Positions 1 through 8,350 of a stretch of DNA of 64,000 nucleotides are shown one piece after another; position 1 is the stretch's first letter; each line of letters starts with the position of its first letter. The position numbers and the translations under genes are program-made. Below the pieces are notes generated by a model, which saw nothing but the letters and a program-made list of their open reading frames with translations, was not told where the DNA came from and did not search any database. The stretch spans positions 62,001-126,000 of the forward strand of contig NZ_JODL01000015.1 in NCBI RefSeq assembly GCF_000718985.1, given 5' to 3'. Source of the stretch: Streptomyces megasporus (GTDB lineage: Bacteria; Actinomycetota; Actinomycetes; Streptomycetales; Streptomycetaceae).

Positions 1-103
1 AACAGCGGACGGGTATAAGCGCCCCCGAGCGAGGAACCGGTCCACTCGACCCTCCGGCGCACCGCGCCGCAGGACGCCCGGCAGGCAGGGACGAGGAGAC
101 CTC

Positions 104-1444
104 ATGGGCCAGAGCCAGGAACCACCGAGGCAGGACTGGCACCTGCCCGACGCCCGCCTCGGCCCCCGCCCCGACGCCGAGATGGAGCGGATCGGCGAGC
201 AGCTCCGGGACCTGACGCGCGCCCAGGAGCGGTTGCAGAGCCTGTTGAGCGCCGTCATGTCCATCAGCCGGGAGCTGGAACTGCCCGTGGTGCTGCGCCG
301 CATCGTCACCGCCGCGATGGAACTGGTCGACGCCCGTTACGGGGCCCTGGGCGTCCTGGACGAGGAGAAGAGGGAACTGGCGCGGTTCATCCCCGTGGGA
401 CTCAGCGAGGACGAGGAGGCCGCCCTGGCGGGCGTCGAACTCCCCCGCGGCCACGGCCTGCTCGGGCACCTGATCCACAACCCCGAGCCCATCCGGGTGG
501 AGAACATCTCCTCCCACCCGCACTCCGTCGGCTTCCCGCCCGGCCACCCGCCGATGCGCACCCTGCTCGGCGTCGCGATCAGCGTGCGGGGCGAGATCTA
601 CGGGGACCTGTACCTGTCGGACAAGCGCGACGGCCGCCCCTTCGACGTCACGGACGAGAACATCGTCGTCGCCCTGGCCGGCGCCGCGGGGGTGGCCATC
701 GAGAACGCCCGGCTGTTCGAGCAGGTGCGCTCCGGGGCCGAGAACTTCCAGCGCATGCTGCTGCCCCGACTGCCCGACCTGCGTCCGTTCACCGGCGCCG
801 CCGTCTACCGGCCCGCCGCCGCCCCCGAACAGCTCGGCGGCGACTGGTACGACGTCATCCTGCTGCCCGACGACGCCTGCGCGGCCGTCATCGGAGACGT
901 CGTCGGACACGATCTGCGGGCTGCGGCCACCATGGCCCAGACCCGCAACATGCTCCGCGCGCTCCTCTACGACCGGCGCACCCCGCCCAGCCTGGTCCTC
1001 ACCCAACTCGACCGCACTCTGCACGCGATCACCGAGAACCCCGTGGCCACCGTCTGCCTGGTCCGCATCGAGCCGGGGGACGACGGCTGGACGCTGCGCT
1101 GGAGCAGCGCCGGGCACCTGCCGCCCCTGCTGATCCACCCCGACCGCCGGGCAGAGTACCTGCACGCCGACCCCGGCCTCCCCCTCGGCATCGATCCCGC
1201 GCAGCCCCGGCCCGACCACACCCGTCCCCTGCCGGAGCAGGCCACCGTGGTCCTCTTCACCGACGGGCTGGTCGAGCACCCCGGCCGCCCCATCGACGCG
1301 TGCATGGACGAACTCGCCCTGATCGCCGCCGCCCACGCCAATCTGCCGCCCGACGAGTTGTGCCGGGTCCTGGCCGACAACCACACCAGCGACGGCCACG
1401 ACGACATCGCCGTTCTCGTCCTGCGCGTCCCCGGCCGCTCCTGA
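104..1444 (+). CDS. GAF-domain PP2C/SpoIIE-type protein phosphatase
   Basis: A 446-residue soluble protein. Residues about 45-205 form a GAF sensor domain. Residues about 215-440 form a SpoIIE/RsbU-like PP2C phosphatase with the metal-binding signatures GGDWYD, GDVVGHD, SAGHLPP, LFTDGLVE and HDDIAVL. Such enzymes dephosphorylate anti-sigma-factor antagonists in partner-switching modules, and Streptomyces has dozens of them. The ATG is preceded by GAGGAG at good spacing. There is no kinase or PAS domain, and no antagonist gene next door, so its target is unknown; the BldG system lies 27 kb away and is not evidence of a link. Confidence 0.9.
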   Translation: MGQSQEPPRQDWHLPDARLGPRPDAEMERIGEQLRDLTRAQERLQSLLSAVMSISRELELPVVLRRIVTAAMELVDARYGALGVLDEEKRELARFIPVGLSEDEEAALAGVELPRGHGLLGHLIHNPEPIRVENISSHPHSVGFPPGHPPMRTLLGVAISVRGEIYGDLYLSDKRDGRPFDVTDENIVVALAGAAGVAIENARLFEQVRSGAENFQRMLLPRLPDLRPFTGAAVYRPAAAPEQLGGDWYDVILLPDDACAAVIGDVVGHDLRAAATMAQTRNMLRALLYDRRTPPSLVLTQLDRTLHAITENPVATVCLVRIEPGDDGWTLRWSSAGHLPPLLIHPDRRAEYLHADPGLPLGIDPAQPRPDHTRPLPEQATVVLFTDGLVEHPGRPIDACMDELALIAAAHANLPPDELCRVLADNHTSDGHDDIAVLVLRVPGRS

Positions 1445-1487
1445 CCGCTCCTGGCTCTTCCGGCGCTTCCGACGCTTCCGACGCCGA

Positions 1488-1511
1488 CCCTCGGCCGGAC
1501 CCGACCGAGGG
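1488..1511. terminator. Possible terminator between convergent genes
   Basis: Inverted repeat CCCTCGG/CCGAGGG with a 10-nt spacer, between the stops of two convergent genes. The stem is short and there is no T-tract, so support is modest. Confidence 0.4.
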
Positions 1512-1522
1512 CCGGCGCGCGG

Positions 1523-2995
1523 TCACGGTCGCGGCGCCGCCGCCATCCCCCACGAGGTGTCCGTGACGGTGCCGTCCGGGGCGAAGAACACCCGCACCTC
1601 GTACAGGCCCGTCACGCCGCTGAGGAAGTCCGGCTCGCCGTGGTGCCACACCTGCATGCCCGCCCGCTCGAAGTAGGCGACGGCCGCCTCGCGCATCACC
1701 CGGGGACGGTCCTCCGGCGGGGTGAGGCCCCTCAGCCAGCTCGCGCCCGCCCGGACCTCCTCGGCGGCCACCTCGGGGTTGACGGCCGGGGCGGGCAGCC
1801 GCGGGTCCTCGACGGCCAGGAACCGGTCGCCGACCGAGGTGAAGACCCGCCCCGAGACGCGAGCGCCGGTCCGGGCGAGGGCCACGGCGACGGACTCGGG
1901 AGCCGCGTACGGGCGCAGGTCCAGCCGGTCGGCCAGCTCCGGCAGGTCCACGCCGTCCGGCAGTCCGGCCGCCCGACGCAGCGCCTCGCGGACGTCCTCG
2001 GTGCCCGGAGCCCACTCGAACCAGAGCTCCTCCGGGCTGTACCGGCCCAACGGGCGGCACGCCAGGGCGCCGCCGGGGAACATCAGCAGGCCCGCCTCCG
2101 CGTCCCACCACGGCGCCCGGCCGTCGAAGGCCAGGTACTCGCCGGCGTACTCGACCATCCCCCGCGTGTCGCGCAGCGAGAAGGCGATCTCGCGCGTCAC
2201 GACCGGCAGCAGCTCCGCCGGGAACAGCCGGTGGAGGGACCGCGGGTCGGGCCGGGGGTCGATCAACCGCTGCTCGGGAGCCGAAGCGGACAGCGGGACG
2301 CCCCCGTCCGGCCCGCTGACCTCCACGTTCACGACCGCGCCGCCGTCGCCCAGCCACACCGTGACCCGGTCGCCGTCGGGCAGCGTGCCCGCCACGGTGC
2401 CCGGACCGTACTCGGGCTCGACGTCGTGCCGGGCGAACCAGCCCTGCACCGCCTTCGGCCCCGCGCCGGGCAACAGCGCGGAGCCGTACCGCAGCGCGTG
2501 GGCCAGCCGCTCGGGGCGCGGCTCGGCCCGCGGCACGGTGGGGTCGTCGACGACGAGGAAGGCCCAGCCCCGCTCGTTGACGGCCGTCACCGCGGCGCCG
2601 CGCCCGTCGAGCAGTCCCACGCAGATCAGCAGCAGGTGGTCGGCGGCCGACCGGGCGTCGGGGAATCCGCTGAGGTCGAGCAGGGGGGTGGTGAGCTCGG
2701 GTATCCCCTGCCGTTCGCCGATCGCGCGCAGTTCCAGGGCCGCCGCCGTCCCCGGGGTGTCGGCTATGCCGTTGTTGGCCCAGGCCCACAGCCAGGTGCC
2801 GTCGGCGGCGTGGCTGGCCACGAGCTGCCCGGACAGGGCCACGCCGGACCGTCCCACCATGGGGACCTCCAAGTCGAACCGGGTCGGGCCGCGCGGCACG
2901 AGCCGGTCGAACAGGTCGATCTGTTCGATGGTCCAGGCGAGGTTGGGGCGGGCCTGCTTGAGCAGTTCGTCGCTGAAGGTGTCAGGGAGGGTCAT
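1523..2995 (-). CDS. DUF6882-like protein of unknown function
   Basis: A 490-residue soluble protein. The N-terminal part (about residues 1-200) has the pattern of the actinobacterial DUF6882 family, including a Trp-rich stretch WLWAWANN near residue 55. The second half has another Trp/Phe-rich region with no catalytic motif I recognise. I chose the ATG at 2995, which gives MTLPDTFSDEL; the open frame continues upstream, but that part has the composition of non-coding shadow sequence. The ribosome binding site is weak. It converges on the phosphatase gene and lies downstream of the MarR gene, separated by about 150 bp with nothing recognisable. Confidence 0.7.
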   Translation of the reverse strand: MTLPDTFSDELLKQARPNLAWTIEQIDLFDRLVPRGPTRFDLEVPMVGRSGVALSGQLVASHAADGTWLWAWANNGIADTPGTAAALELRAIGERQGIPELTTPLLDLSGFPDARSAADHLLLICVGLLDGRGAAVTAVNERGWAFLVVDDPTVPRAEPRPERLAHALRYGSALLPGAGPKAVQGWFARHDVEPEYGPGTVAGTLPDGDRVTVWLGDGGAVVNVEVSGPDGGVPLSASAPEQRLIDPRPDPRSLHRLFPAELLPVVTREIAFSLRDTRGMVEYAGEYLAFDGRAPWWDAEAGLLMFPGGALACRPLGRYSPEELWFEWAPGTEDVREALRRAAGLPDGVDLPELADRLDLRPYAAPESVAVALARTGARVSGRVFTSVGDRFLAVEDPRLPAPAVNPEVAAEEVRAGASWLRGLTPPEDRPRVMREAAVAYFERAGMQVWHHGEPDFLSGVTGLYEVRVFFAPDGTVTDTSWGMAAAPRP

Positions 2996-3146
2996 GGTGA
3001 CAATCGTGGTCGGGTGTCGGGGTACACAGAGCGGGACCCCTCCCGAGCCGCCCTCGGTTCCCCCGCGCCGGGCCCACCGCCTCGCGGACCGGCCCGACGA
3101 GCCGGAGGCCGGGCGCGCGGGGCGGACAAGACGGGGGCGGGGCGTC

Positions 3147-3683
3147 TCAGCTCCGCAGCCCGCCGAGCCGCCCCTCCAGCAGCACCAGGAGCTCCGCCAG
3201 GATCGCGGAGAGCTCGGCCCGCTGCCCGTCGGTGAGGCCGGACAGCAGCTCGGACTCGTACGCGAGCTGGTCGGGCAGCAGTCGATCGATGAGCTCGCGT
3301 CCCTCGTCGGACAGCGAGACCTCGGAGACGCGGCGGTCACGGGCGCTGGTGCGGCGCCCCACGAGCCCCCGTTCCTCCAGCAGACGCAGCCGCTTGGTGA
3401 CCGCCGCGCCCGAGGCGAACGTCTCGCGGGCGATCTGTCCGGGGGTCATCGCCCGGTCCTCCCGCCGCAGCGTGGTGAGGATGTCGAACTCCGGACGCGC
3501 CAGCCCCTCCCGGACCAGCGGCGCCTCCTCCGCCTGCTGGAGCAGGGCGACGCAGCGGTTGAGCCGGCCGATCACCGCCATGGGGGCCGTGTCGAGTTCG
3601 GGGCGGACCTGCTGCCACTGCGACAGGACGCGCGCGACGATGTCCCTGGCGCTCCCGGCGTCCCTGCCGTCCTCCGCCGCCAC
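3147..3683 (-). CDS. MarR-family transcriptional regulator
   Basis: A 178-residue winged-helix regulator. The DNA-binding core spans about residues 65-135, with the MarR wing signature TSARDRRVSEVSLSDEG. The GTG start is preceded by GGAGGAG. It lies 28 bp downstream of the FUSC exporter gene on the same strand, so the two probably form one transcript. MarR proteins usually repress a linked exporter and release DNA when they bind an aromatic or phenolic ligand. The palindromic operator at 5406-5437 is the obvious target, which would make the operon self-repressing. Confidence 0.88.
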   Translation of the reverse strand: MAAEDGRDAGSARDIVARVLSQWQQVRPELDTAPMAVIGRLNRCVALLQQAEEAPLVREGLARPEFDILTTLRREDRAMTPGQIARETFASGAAVTKRLRLLEERGLVGRRTSARDRRVSEVSLSDEGRELIDRLLPDQLAYESELLSGLTDGQRAELSAILAELLVLLEGRLGGLRS

Positions 3684-3711
3684 GTGGTGCTCCTCCCGTC
3701 CGGGTCCGCGG

Positions 3712-5403
3712 TCAATTCTGCCGGTCGGTCGGCTCCGGCACGCGAGGGGCGTCCAGTCGGCGCCGGAGGTCGGCGAGCGCCCGGTGGCCCTCCCGCTCGG
3801 CGGTCGCGACCCGCTCCTGGGGCAGGGCGCGCAGCCACCACTCGCCGGAGGCGGTCTCCGCCGCGTCGCGCAACTCCACCAGGGCGGCGGTGAGCCGTCC
3901 CACGACCCGCTCCGCCTCCCGCCGCGCCTCGGGGGCGGCGGCGACCGGACGGAGGGCCTCCGCGCGCAGCCGCTCCACCTGCCGCAGGGCCCTCTCGACC
4001 CGTCCGCCGGTGGGGCGATTGGCCACCACCAGGCAGACCAGCACGCCCAGGACCGCGCCCAGCAGGCTGTCGATCAGCCGGTCGCCGATCAGCTCGCCGG
4101 CCGGGGCCTTCTCCCCGAACTCGGTCAGCAGCAGCGCCAGGGTCGTGACGCAGATGGTGCCGATCCAGTAGTTCCGGGGGATGAGGGCCTCGGCCCCGAT
4201 CTGCGCCAGGAAGATCAGCAGGATCAGGGCGAGGTCCCCGGTGCGGGCCAGCGGCAGCACCAGGGCGAAGACCAGCACCCCGGGGAAACTGCCGAGGACG
4301 CGCTGTGCGGCGCGCTGCCAGGACAGGACGGTGTTCGCCTGGAAGACGGACGCCGCCATCACCACCGCCCAGTACGGGTGGCCGACGCCCAAGCCCAGCG
4401 ACGCCCACCCCGCCAGGGAACATCCGATGGTCACGCGCAGCCCGATCGGCAGCAGCGGGGAGCCGGGACGCAGCCGGCGCAGCACGGCCCGCACGCCCCG
4501 CGGCCGGTGGGCGGCCCGTTCGACGGCGATGCCGGCCAGTTCGTCGCTCTGCTCGGCGGTGAGCGCCACCCGGGGCAGCGGCCGGTTCGTGCGCAGGTCG
4601 TGGGCCCAGACGGCCAGGCGTCCGGCCTCCGCCTCGGCCGCCGGCCCCGTCGAGCCGCGCGCCGGCGCCGCCTCGGCGCGCACCAGGAGACGTTCGAGGC
4701 CGGCGCGGGAGACGGCCGAGGCCGTGGAGCCCCCGCTGACCAGGAAGAGCGTGTGCCACGCCGCGTTGACCGCGGCGGCGGCCGCCCCTCGGGCCCGCGC
4801 GGTGGCGATGCGCTCCGGTCCGTGGGGTCGCACCAGACCCGGCGCCATGCAGACCAGCCACGCCACCGCGGCGCCCGCCAGCGCCAGGGCCATGTGGAAG
4901 GGGACGTCCGACAGCCGCTGAGGGAGGAAGAAGCCACTGGCGGCGATGAAGGTGAAGATCAGGTTGCCGGGCGGTCCGATGCGGGTCGCGTCGCAGAGCA
5001 TCTTGTGCGCGGCGGCGACCAGCGCGGCGCCCAGCACCAGCACCGGTCCCGAGTCGGTCAGGGAAGCGGTGGTCAGCGCCACGCCGAAGCCCGCGAGCAT
5101 GCCGACGATCACCCAGACCAGCGTCCGCGCCCTGGCGGCGTACGGGAGGCTGTGGGCGTACAGCGCGCACATCGAGCCGGCGGAGGTGTAGAGGGCCAGG
5201 TCGAGGCGGCCGATGACGAGCAGCACCAGTTGCGGGATCACCAGGGCGGTGGCCGCGCTGAACGCCGGCTTGTGCCAGATGTCGCTGCCCTTGCCGATCC
5301 GCGCGATGCCGCGGACGGGCAAGGGGCGTATGCGCCCGGTGAGCGGGGTTTCTCTCCCGGTCTTCTCGGTCGGTGTTTCCAGGACTGCCTCGGGATACTT
5401 CAC
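3712..5403 (-). CDS. FUSC-family inner-membrane exporter
   Basis: A 563-residue membrane protein with two hydrophobic blocks, roughly residues 45-190 and 325-450, each followed by a charged cytoplasmic segment. This is the layout of the FUSC/aromatic-acid exporter (AaeB-like) family. The second block begins with the typical RVTIGCSLAGW region. The GTG start is only 2 bp from the operator palindrome, leaving no room for a normal ribosome binding site, so the message is probably leaderless. Its likely role is export of toxic aromatic or amphipathic compounds under control of the downstream MarR protein. The substrate cannot be read from sequence. Confidence 0.85.
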   Translation of the reverse strand: MKYPEAVLETPTEKTGRETPLTGRIRPLPVRGIARIGKGSDIWHKPAFSAATALVIPQLVLLVIGRLDLALYTSAGSMCALYAHSLPYAARARTLVWVIVGMLAGFGVALTTASLTDSGPVLVLGAALVAAAHKMLCDATRIGPPGNLIFTFIAASGFFLPQRLSDVPFHMALALAGAAVAWLVCMAPGLVRPHGPERIATARARGAAAAAVNAAWHTLFLVSGGSTASAVSRAGLERLLVRAEAAPARGSTGPAAEAEAGRLAVWAHDLRTNRPLPRVALTAEQSDELAGIAVERAAHRPRGVRAVLRRLRPGSPLLPIGLRVTIGCSLAGWASLGLGVGHPYWAVVMAASVFQANTVLSWQRAAQRVLGSFPGVLVFALVLPLARTGDLALILLIFLAQIGAEALIPRNYWIGTICVTTLALLLTEFGEKAPAGELIGDRLIDSLLGAVLGVLVCLVVANRPTGGRVERALRQVERLRAEALRPVAAAPEARREAERVVGRLTAALVELRDAAETASGEWWLRALPQERVATAEREGHRALADLRRRLDAPRVPEPTDRQN

Positions 5404-5405
5404 TC

Positions 5406-5437
5406 GTAAAACATTAACCTATGTTTTACTCGTAAAA
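5406..5437. promoter_or_regulatory. MarR-type operator in divergent promoter
   Basis: Two overlapping perfect palindromes made of three GTAAAA half-sites. GTAAAACAT (5406-5414) faces ATGTTTTAC (5421-5429) across 6 bp, and TTTTAC (5424-5429) faces GTAAAA (5432-5437) across 2 bp. The AT-rich block stands out from its GC-rich surroundings and lies between the divergent exporter and methyltransferase starts, as expected for the MarR protein encoded in the same operon. Confidence 0.8.
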
Positions 5438-5482
5438 GAAATGTGCCACTTCCCTGGCGCACCCGACGGCACACTCGACCTC

Positions 5483-6151
5483 ATGCCGTTCGACCACAAC
5501 GACCACTACCACCGGTTGCTGCTGCGCCTGCTGCCCTCCGACTGCCGCACCGCCCTGGACGTCGGCTGCGGCACCGGGCGCTTCGCCCTCCGTCTCGCGG
5601 AACGGGGTGTCGAGGTCGACGCGATCGACGCCTCGGCGGAGGTGATCGAGGCCGCCCGCTCCCTGTCGCCGCCCCCGGGGACCGGCCGGCCCACACCGCG
5701 CTTCCGGCAGGCGGACGTCACCCGGACCGACCTGCCTCGGGAGCACTACGACTACGTCTCCTGCCTGGCGAGCCTCCACCACGTGCCGTTCGACACGGTC
5801 GCCGGGCTCCGTGACGCGCTGGCCCCCGGCGGCGTCCTGGTCGTCCTGGGCTGCTACCCGGAGGTCTCGAAGACCGACCGGGCCTGGAGCCTGGCCGCCG
5901 TCCCCGTCAACGCGGCGGCCAGGCTCGCGGTCGGCGCTCGGGAGCGGCTCCGCCCCGGCCGCGGCGACGCCCGAGGCGCCCGCGACGACGTCCGCGACGG
6001 CCTCGCCTCCGTCCGGGCGCCGGTGAGGCGTCCCGGAACACCGCTGACGGAGATCCGGCGGGAGGCCGCCGCCCTGCTGCCCGGATCGACCCTGCGCAGG
6101 CTTCTCTTCTGGAGGTACCTGCTGGTCTACCGCAAGCCCGGCGGCCACTGA
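5483..6151 (+). CDS. SAM-dependent class I methyltransferase
   Basis: A 222-residue methyltransferase. The SAM-binding motif I is LDVGCGTGRFA, followed by the acidic DAIDAS strand end and a motif-IV-like YDYVSCLASLHHV. The start MPFDHNDHYHRLLLR is typical of a common Streptomyces methyltransferase family; an in-frame ATG at 5441, inside the promoter region, is an alternative, and neither has a good ribosome binding site. It is transcribed away from the FUSC exporter from a shared operator region, so it may be co-regulated by the MarR protein. The acceptor substrate is unknown. Confidence 0.82.
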   Translation: MPFDHNDHYHRLLLRLLPSDCRTALDVGCGTGRFALRLAERGVEVDAIDASAEVIEAARSLSPPPGTGRPTPRFRQADVTRTDLPREHYDYVSCLASLHHVPFDTVAGLRDALAPGGVLVVLGCYPEVSKTDRAWSLAAVPVNAAARLAVGARERLRPGRGDARGARDDVRDGLASVRAPVRRPGTPLTEIRREAAALLPGSTLRRLLFWRYLLVYRKPGGH

Positions 6152-6174
6152 CGCGGGCCGCCGGGTCCGGTGGT

Positions 6175-6843
6175 TCAGGAGAAGTTCACGTCACTGCAGA
6201 TGTAGTACACCTGGTCCGCGTGCGAGGCCTTCCAGATCGTGTACACGACGTGGTGTCCCCTGCGACCGGGAGCGCTGACGCCGACCCGGATGTCCGAGGT
6301 CGGGGCGTAGCGGCCGGTCTCCTCGATCAACTCCAGGTCGCCCCAGCCCAACCGCTGGGTGGTGGGGTCGAAGCCCTGCTTGGTGACGTAGATCCGGAGG
6401 TAGTCCGCTCCGTGCCGGGCCTGGTCGTGCAGGTGCACGGTGAAGTCGGTGCCGACGTTCGTCTTCCGCCACGGGCCGGGGACGTCCATCGACTTGTAGC
6501 GACCGTTCTCGGTGTGGCCCGCGCTGCACAGTTGTCCGTCCGGGATGAACGCCCGGTGGTTGCCTCCGACGTTCTCCCGGTACAGGCCGTTCCAGTTCCA
6601 CATGGCGTTGGTGTCGTCCTGCCACGCCTGCCAGCACATGGGGTCCTGCTGCCGCATGGTCGGGTTCTGGAAGTCGCTCCCCCAGCGCTGCCAGCAGCCG
6701 TAGTTGCGGGAGGCGGGGTCGATGACGGACCCGTGGGCGGACGCGGTGTCGGTCCAGGGCACCAGCCCGACCACGACGGCGGCCAACACGGCGAGGGCAC
6801 GGAGCACCCACCGGGGCGCTAAGGCATGATCATGACAATTCAT
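6175..6843 (-). CDS. Lytic polysaccharide monooxygenase, AA10 family
   Basis: A 222-residue secreted copper enzyme. A signal peptide ends at ASA, so the mature protein begins with His (HGSVIDPASR), the N-terminal ligand of the copper histidine brace. A second conserved His is in AGHTENG and the C-terminal half carries the family's WKASHADQVYYICSDVNF ending. It is a single-domain enzyme with no carbohydrate-binding module. AA10 enzymes oxidatively cleave cellulose or chitin. The CebR-type box upstream favours cellulose-linked regulation. AGGTGG lies about 10 bp before the ATG. Confidence 0.93.
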   Translation of the reverse strand: MNCHDHALAPRWVLRALAVLAAVVVGLVPWTDTASAHGSVIDPASRNYGCWQRWGSDFQNPTMRQQDPMCWQAWQDDTNAMWNWNGLYRENVGGNHRAFIPDGQLCSAGHTENGRYKSMDVPGPWRKTNVGTDFTVHLHDQARHGADYLRIYVTKQGFDPTTQRLGWGDLELIEETGRYAPTSDIRVGVSAPGRRGHHVVYTIWKASHADQVYYICSDVNFS

Positions 6844-6885
6844 GGGGGGTTCCACCTTACTGTTCGAGGGTGTGCGGCTTTCACC

Positions 6886-6899
6886 TGGGAGCGCTCCCA
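6886..6899. promoter_or_regulatory. CebR-box operator upstream of the LPMO gene
   Basis: Perfect 14-bp palindrome TGGGAGCGCTCCCA, 43 bp upstream of the monooxygenase ATG. This is the published consensus for the LacI-family cellobiose-responsive repressor CebR of Streptomyces. Confidence 0.85.
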
Positions 6900-7211
6900 T
6901 TGGCTGTGAATGCGTTACCCCCGGCCATATGGCCGAAACATGTTCGACAGAAATTCGACAGAAATCCACGCGCCGACCCGCTCCGGGATCTTCCTGAGCG
7001 TCCCGGAGGAACGGCTTCCGCTTCCCCGCGCGCGACGACCGTCACCCCCGCACCCGGCTCGCGTCCACCCCCAGGACGTCCGCCAGGGCCGGATGGACGC
7101 GGCCCGGATCGATCGTCGTGATCTCGTACCGGGCGACGCCCGCCGCGCGGCGGAAACGGTTCGGCGGGGCGACGATGGAGGCACGGGCCGCGGCACGAGA
7201 GGAACCGGACC

Positions 7212-7649
7212 ATGACGCGACCGGAGCGCGCGGCGCCGCGCGGCGGACACCGCGGCGTCCCGCACACCGCCGACGTACGGGTGGAGGCGTGGGCCCCGAC
7301 CCGTGAGGAGTGCCTGGCGCATGCGGTGCGCGGCGCCTGCGAGTCCTTCCTGGACCTGACGGACGCGGTCGCCGTCCGCCGGCGAGACGTCGAGGTGCGG
7401 GCGGACGCCGACGAGGACCTGCTGGTGGCCCTGCTGGACGAGGTCGTGTACCGGCTCGACGCCGACGGCGAGGTCCCGGTCGGCGTCGAGCTGGAACCCG
7501 TCCCCGGCGGACTGCGGACCGAACTCCACATGGCCGACGCCGACACGCTCCCGGTGACGGGGGCGGCGCCGAAGGCGGTCACGCTCCACGGACTGCGCCT
7601 CGCCGACGGCCCGGACGGCTGGACGTGCTCCGTGACGCTCGACGTCTGA
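7212..7649 (+). CDS. Archease family protein
   Basis: A 145-residue acidic protein of the archease family. It has the conserved start region GVPHTADVRVEAWAPTREE (an HTAD motif with a metal-binding Asp), the central LLVALLDEVVY segment and the C-terminal GAAPKAVTLHGL segment. Archease activates the RNA ligase RtcB by promoting guanylylation and multiple turnover. RtcB is encoded 700 bp downstream on the same strand, which supports the assignment. The ATG follows GAGAGGAACCGGACC. Confidence 0.88.
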   Translation: MTRPERAAPRGGHRGVPHTADVRVEAWAPTREECLAHAVRGACESFLDLTDAVAVRRRDVEVRADADEDLLVALLDEVVYRLDADGEVPVGVELEPVPGGLRTELHMADADTLPVTGAAPKAVTLHGLRLADGPDGWTCSVTLDV

Positions 7650-7875
7650 GGAACGTCCGAGAGGTGCCCGAGGGGCGTCCGAGGACGGAAGGACGGCTCC
7701 GGCTGCCGGCCGCCCCCGTCCGCAATACCCTGGACAGCGGAGCGGGACAAAGCCTTTGTTTCTCCGCGTTCCACCCGCATCACATCCAAAAGAGGGCAGC
7801 ACAGCCACACGGGACGCGCTTCGGGCGCGCCGGCCGCTCCACGTCCCACGACCCCGCGCACGAGGGGAAAGACCC

Positions 7876-8316
7876 ATGTCCGCCACGCACACGGCCGAGT
7901 TCGAGCACGTCATCCACACGGCGAACATCTGGTTGAAGGCGGTGACGAAGGCTCTGGGAACCGAGGATCGCCACCTCGCCCGCCGGGCCCTGCGCGCCTG
8001 GCTGCACACCTTCCGCGACCGGCTCACCGTCGACGTCGCGGCACATTTCGCGGCCCAGTTGCCCGAGTTGCTGCGCGGCGTCTACTACGACGGCTGGGTG
8101 CCCAGCAGCGTCCCGGTCAAGTACGACCGCGAGACGTACGTGAACCGCTTCGCGCAGGAGGCGAAGGTCGCCGTCGAGGACGTTCCCCGGATCGTCCCGG
8201 CGGTCACCGCCGTCGTGCGCGAGCACGTCTCGCCCGGCCAGCTCGACAGGGCGCTCGACCAACTGCCGCAGGACGTCCGCGCCCTGCACGAGCGGGTCCC
8301 GGTGCCGGCCGGCTGA
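7876..8316 (+). CDS. DUF2267 domain protein
   Basis: A 146-residue protein that matches the DUF2267 family throughout, with the recognisable [39 protein letters not shown] segment (shown here only in parts: [13 protein letters not shown] and GVYYDGW). The family's function is unknown; it is often linked to stress genes in actinobacteria. The ATG follows GAGGGGAAAG. It lies between archease and rtcB on the same strand with 226 bp upstream and 34 bp downstream, so it is probably co-transcribed with rtcB. Confidence 0.85.
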   Translation: MSATHTAEFEHVIHTANIWLKAVTKALGTEDRHLARRALRAWLHTFRDRLTVDVAAHFAAQLPELLRGVYYDGWVPSSVPVKYDRETYVNRFAQEAKVAVEDVPRIVPAVTAVVREHVSPGQLDRALDQLPQDVRALHERVPVPAG

Positions 8317-8350
8317 ACGGAACCACCCGCGGAACACCCGGAGGGAAGCC

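Noticed and set aside
3232..5409. 725-codon plus-strand open frame
   Set aside because: It runs antisense through the MarR and FUSC genes, has a Gln/Gly/Arg-biased composition and no motifs; a GC-rich shadow.
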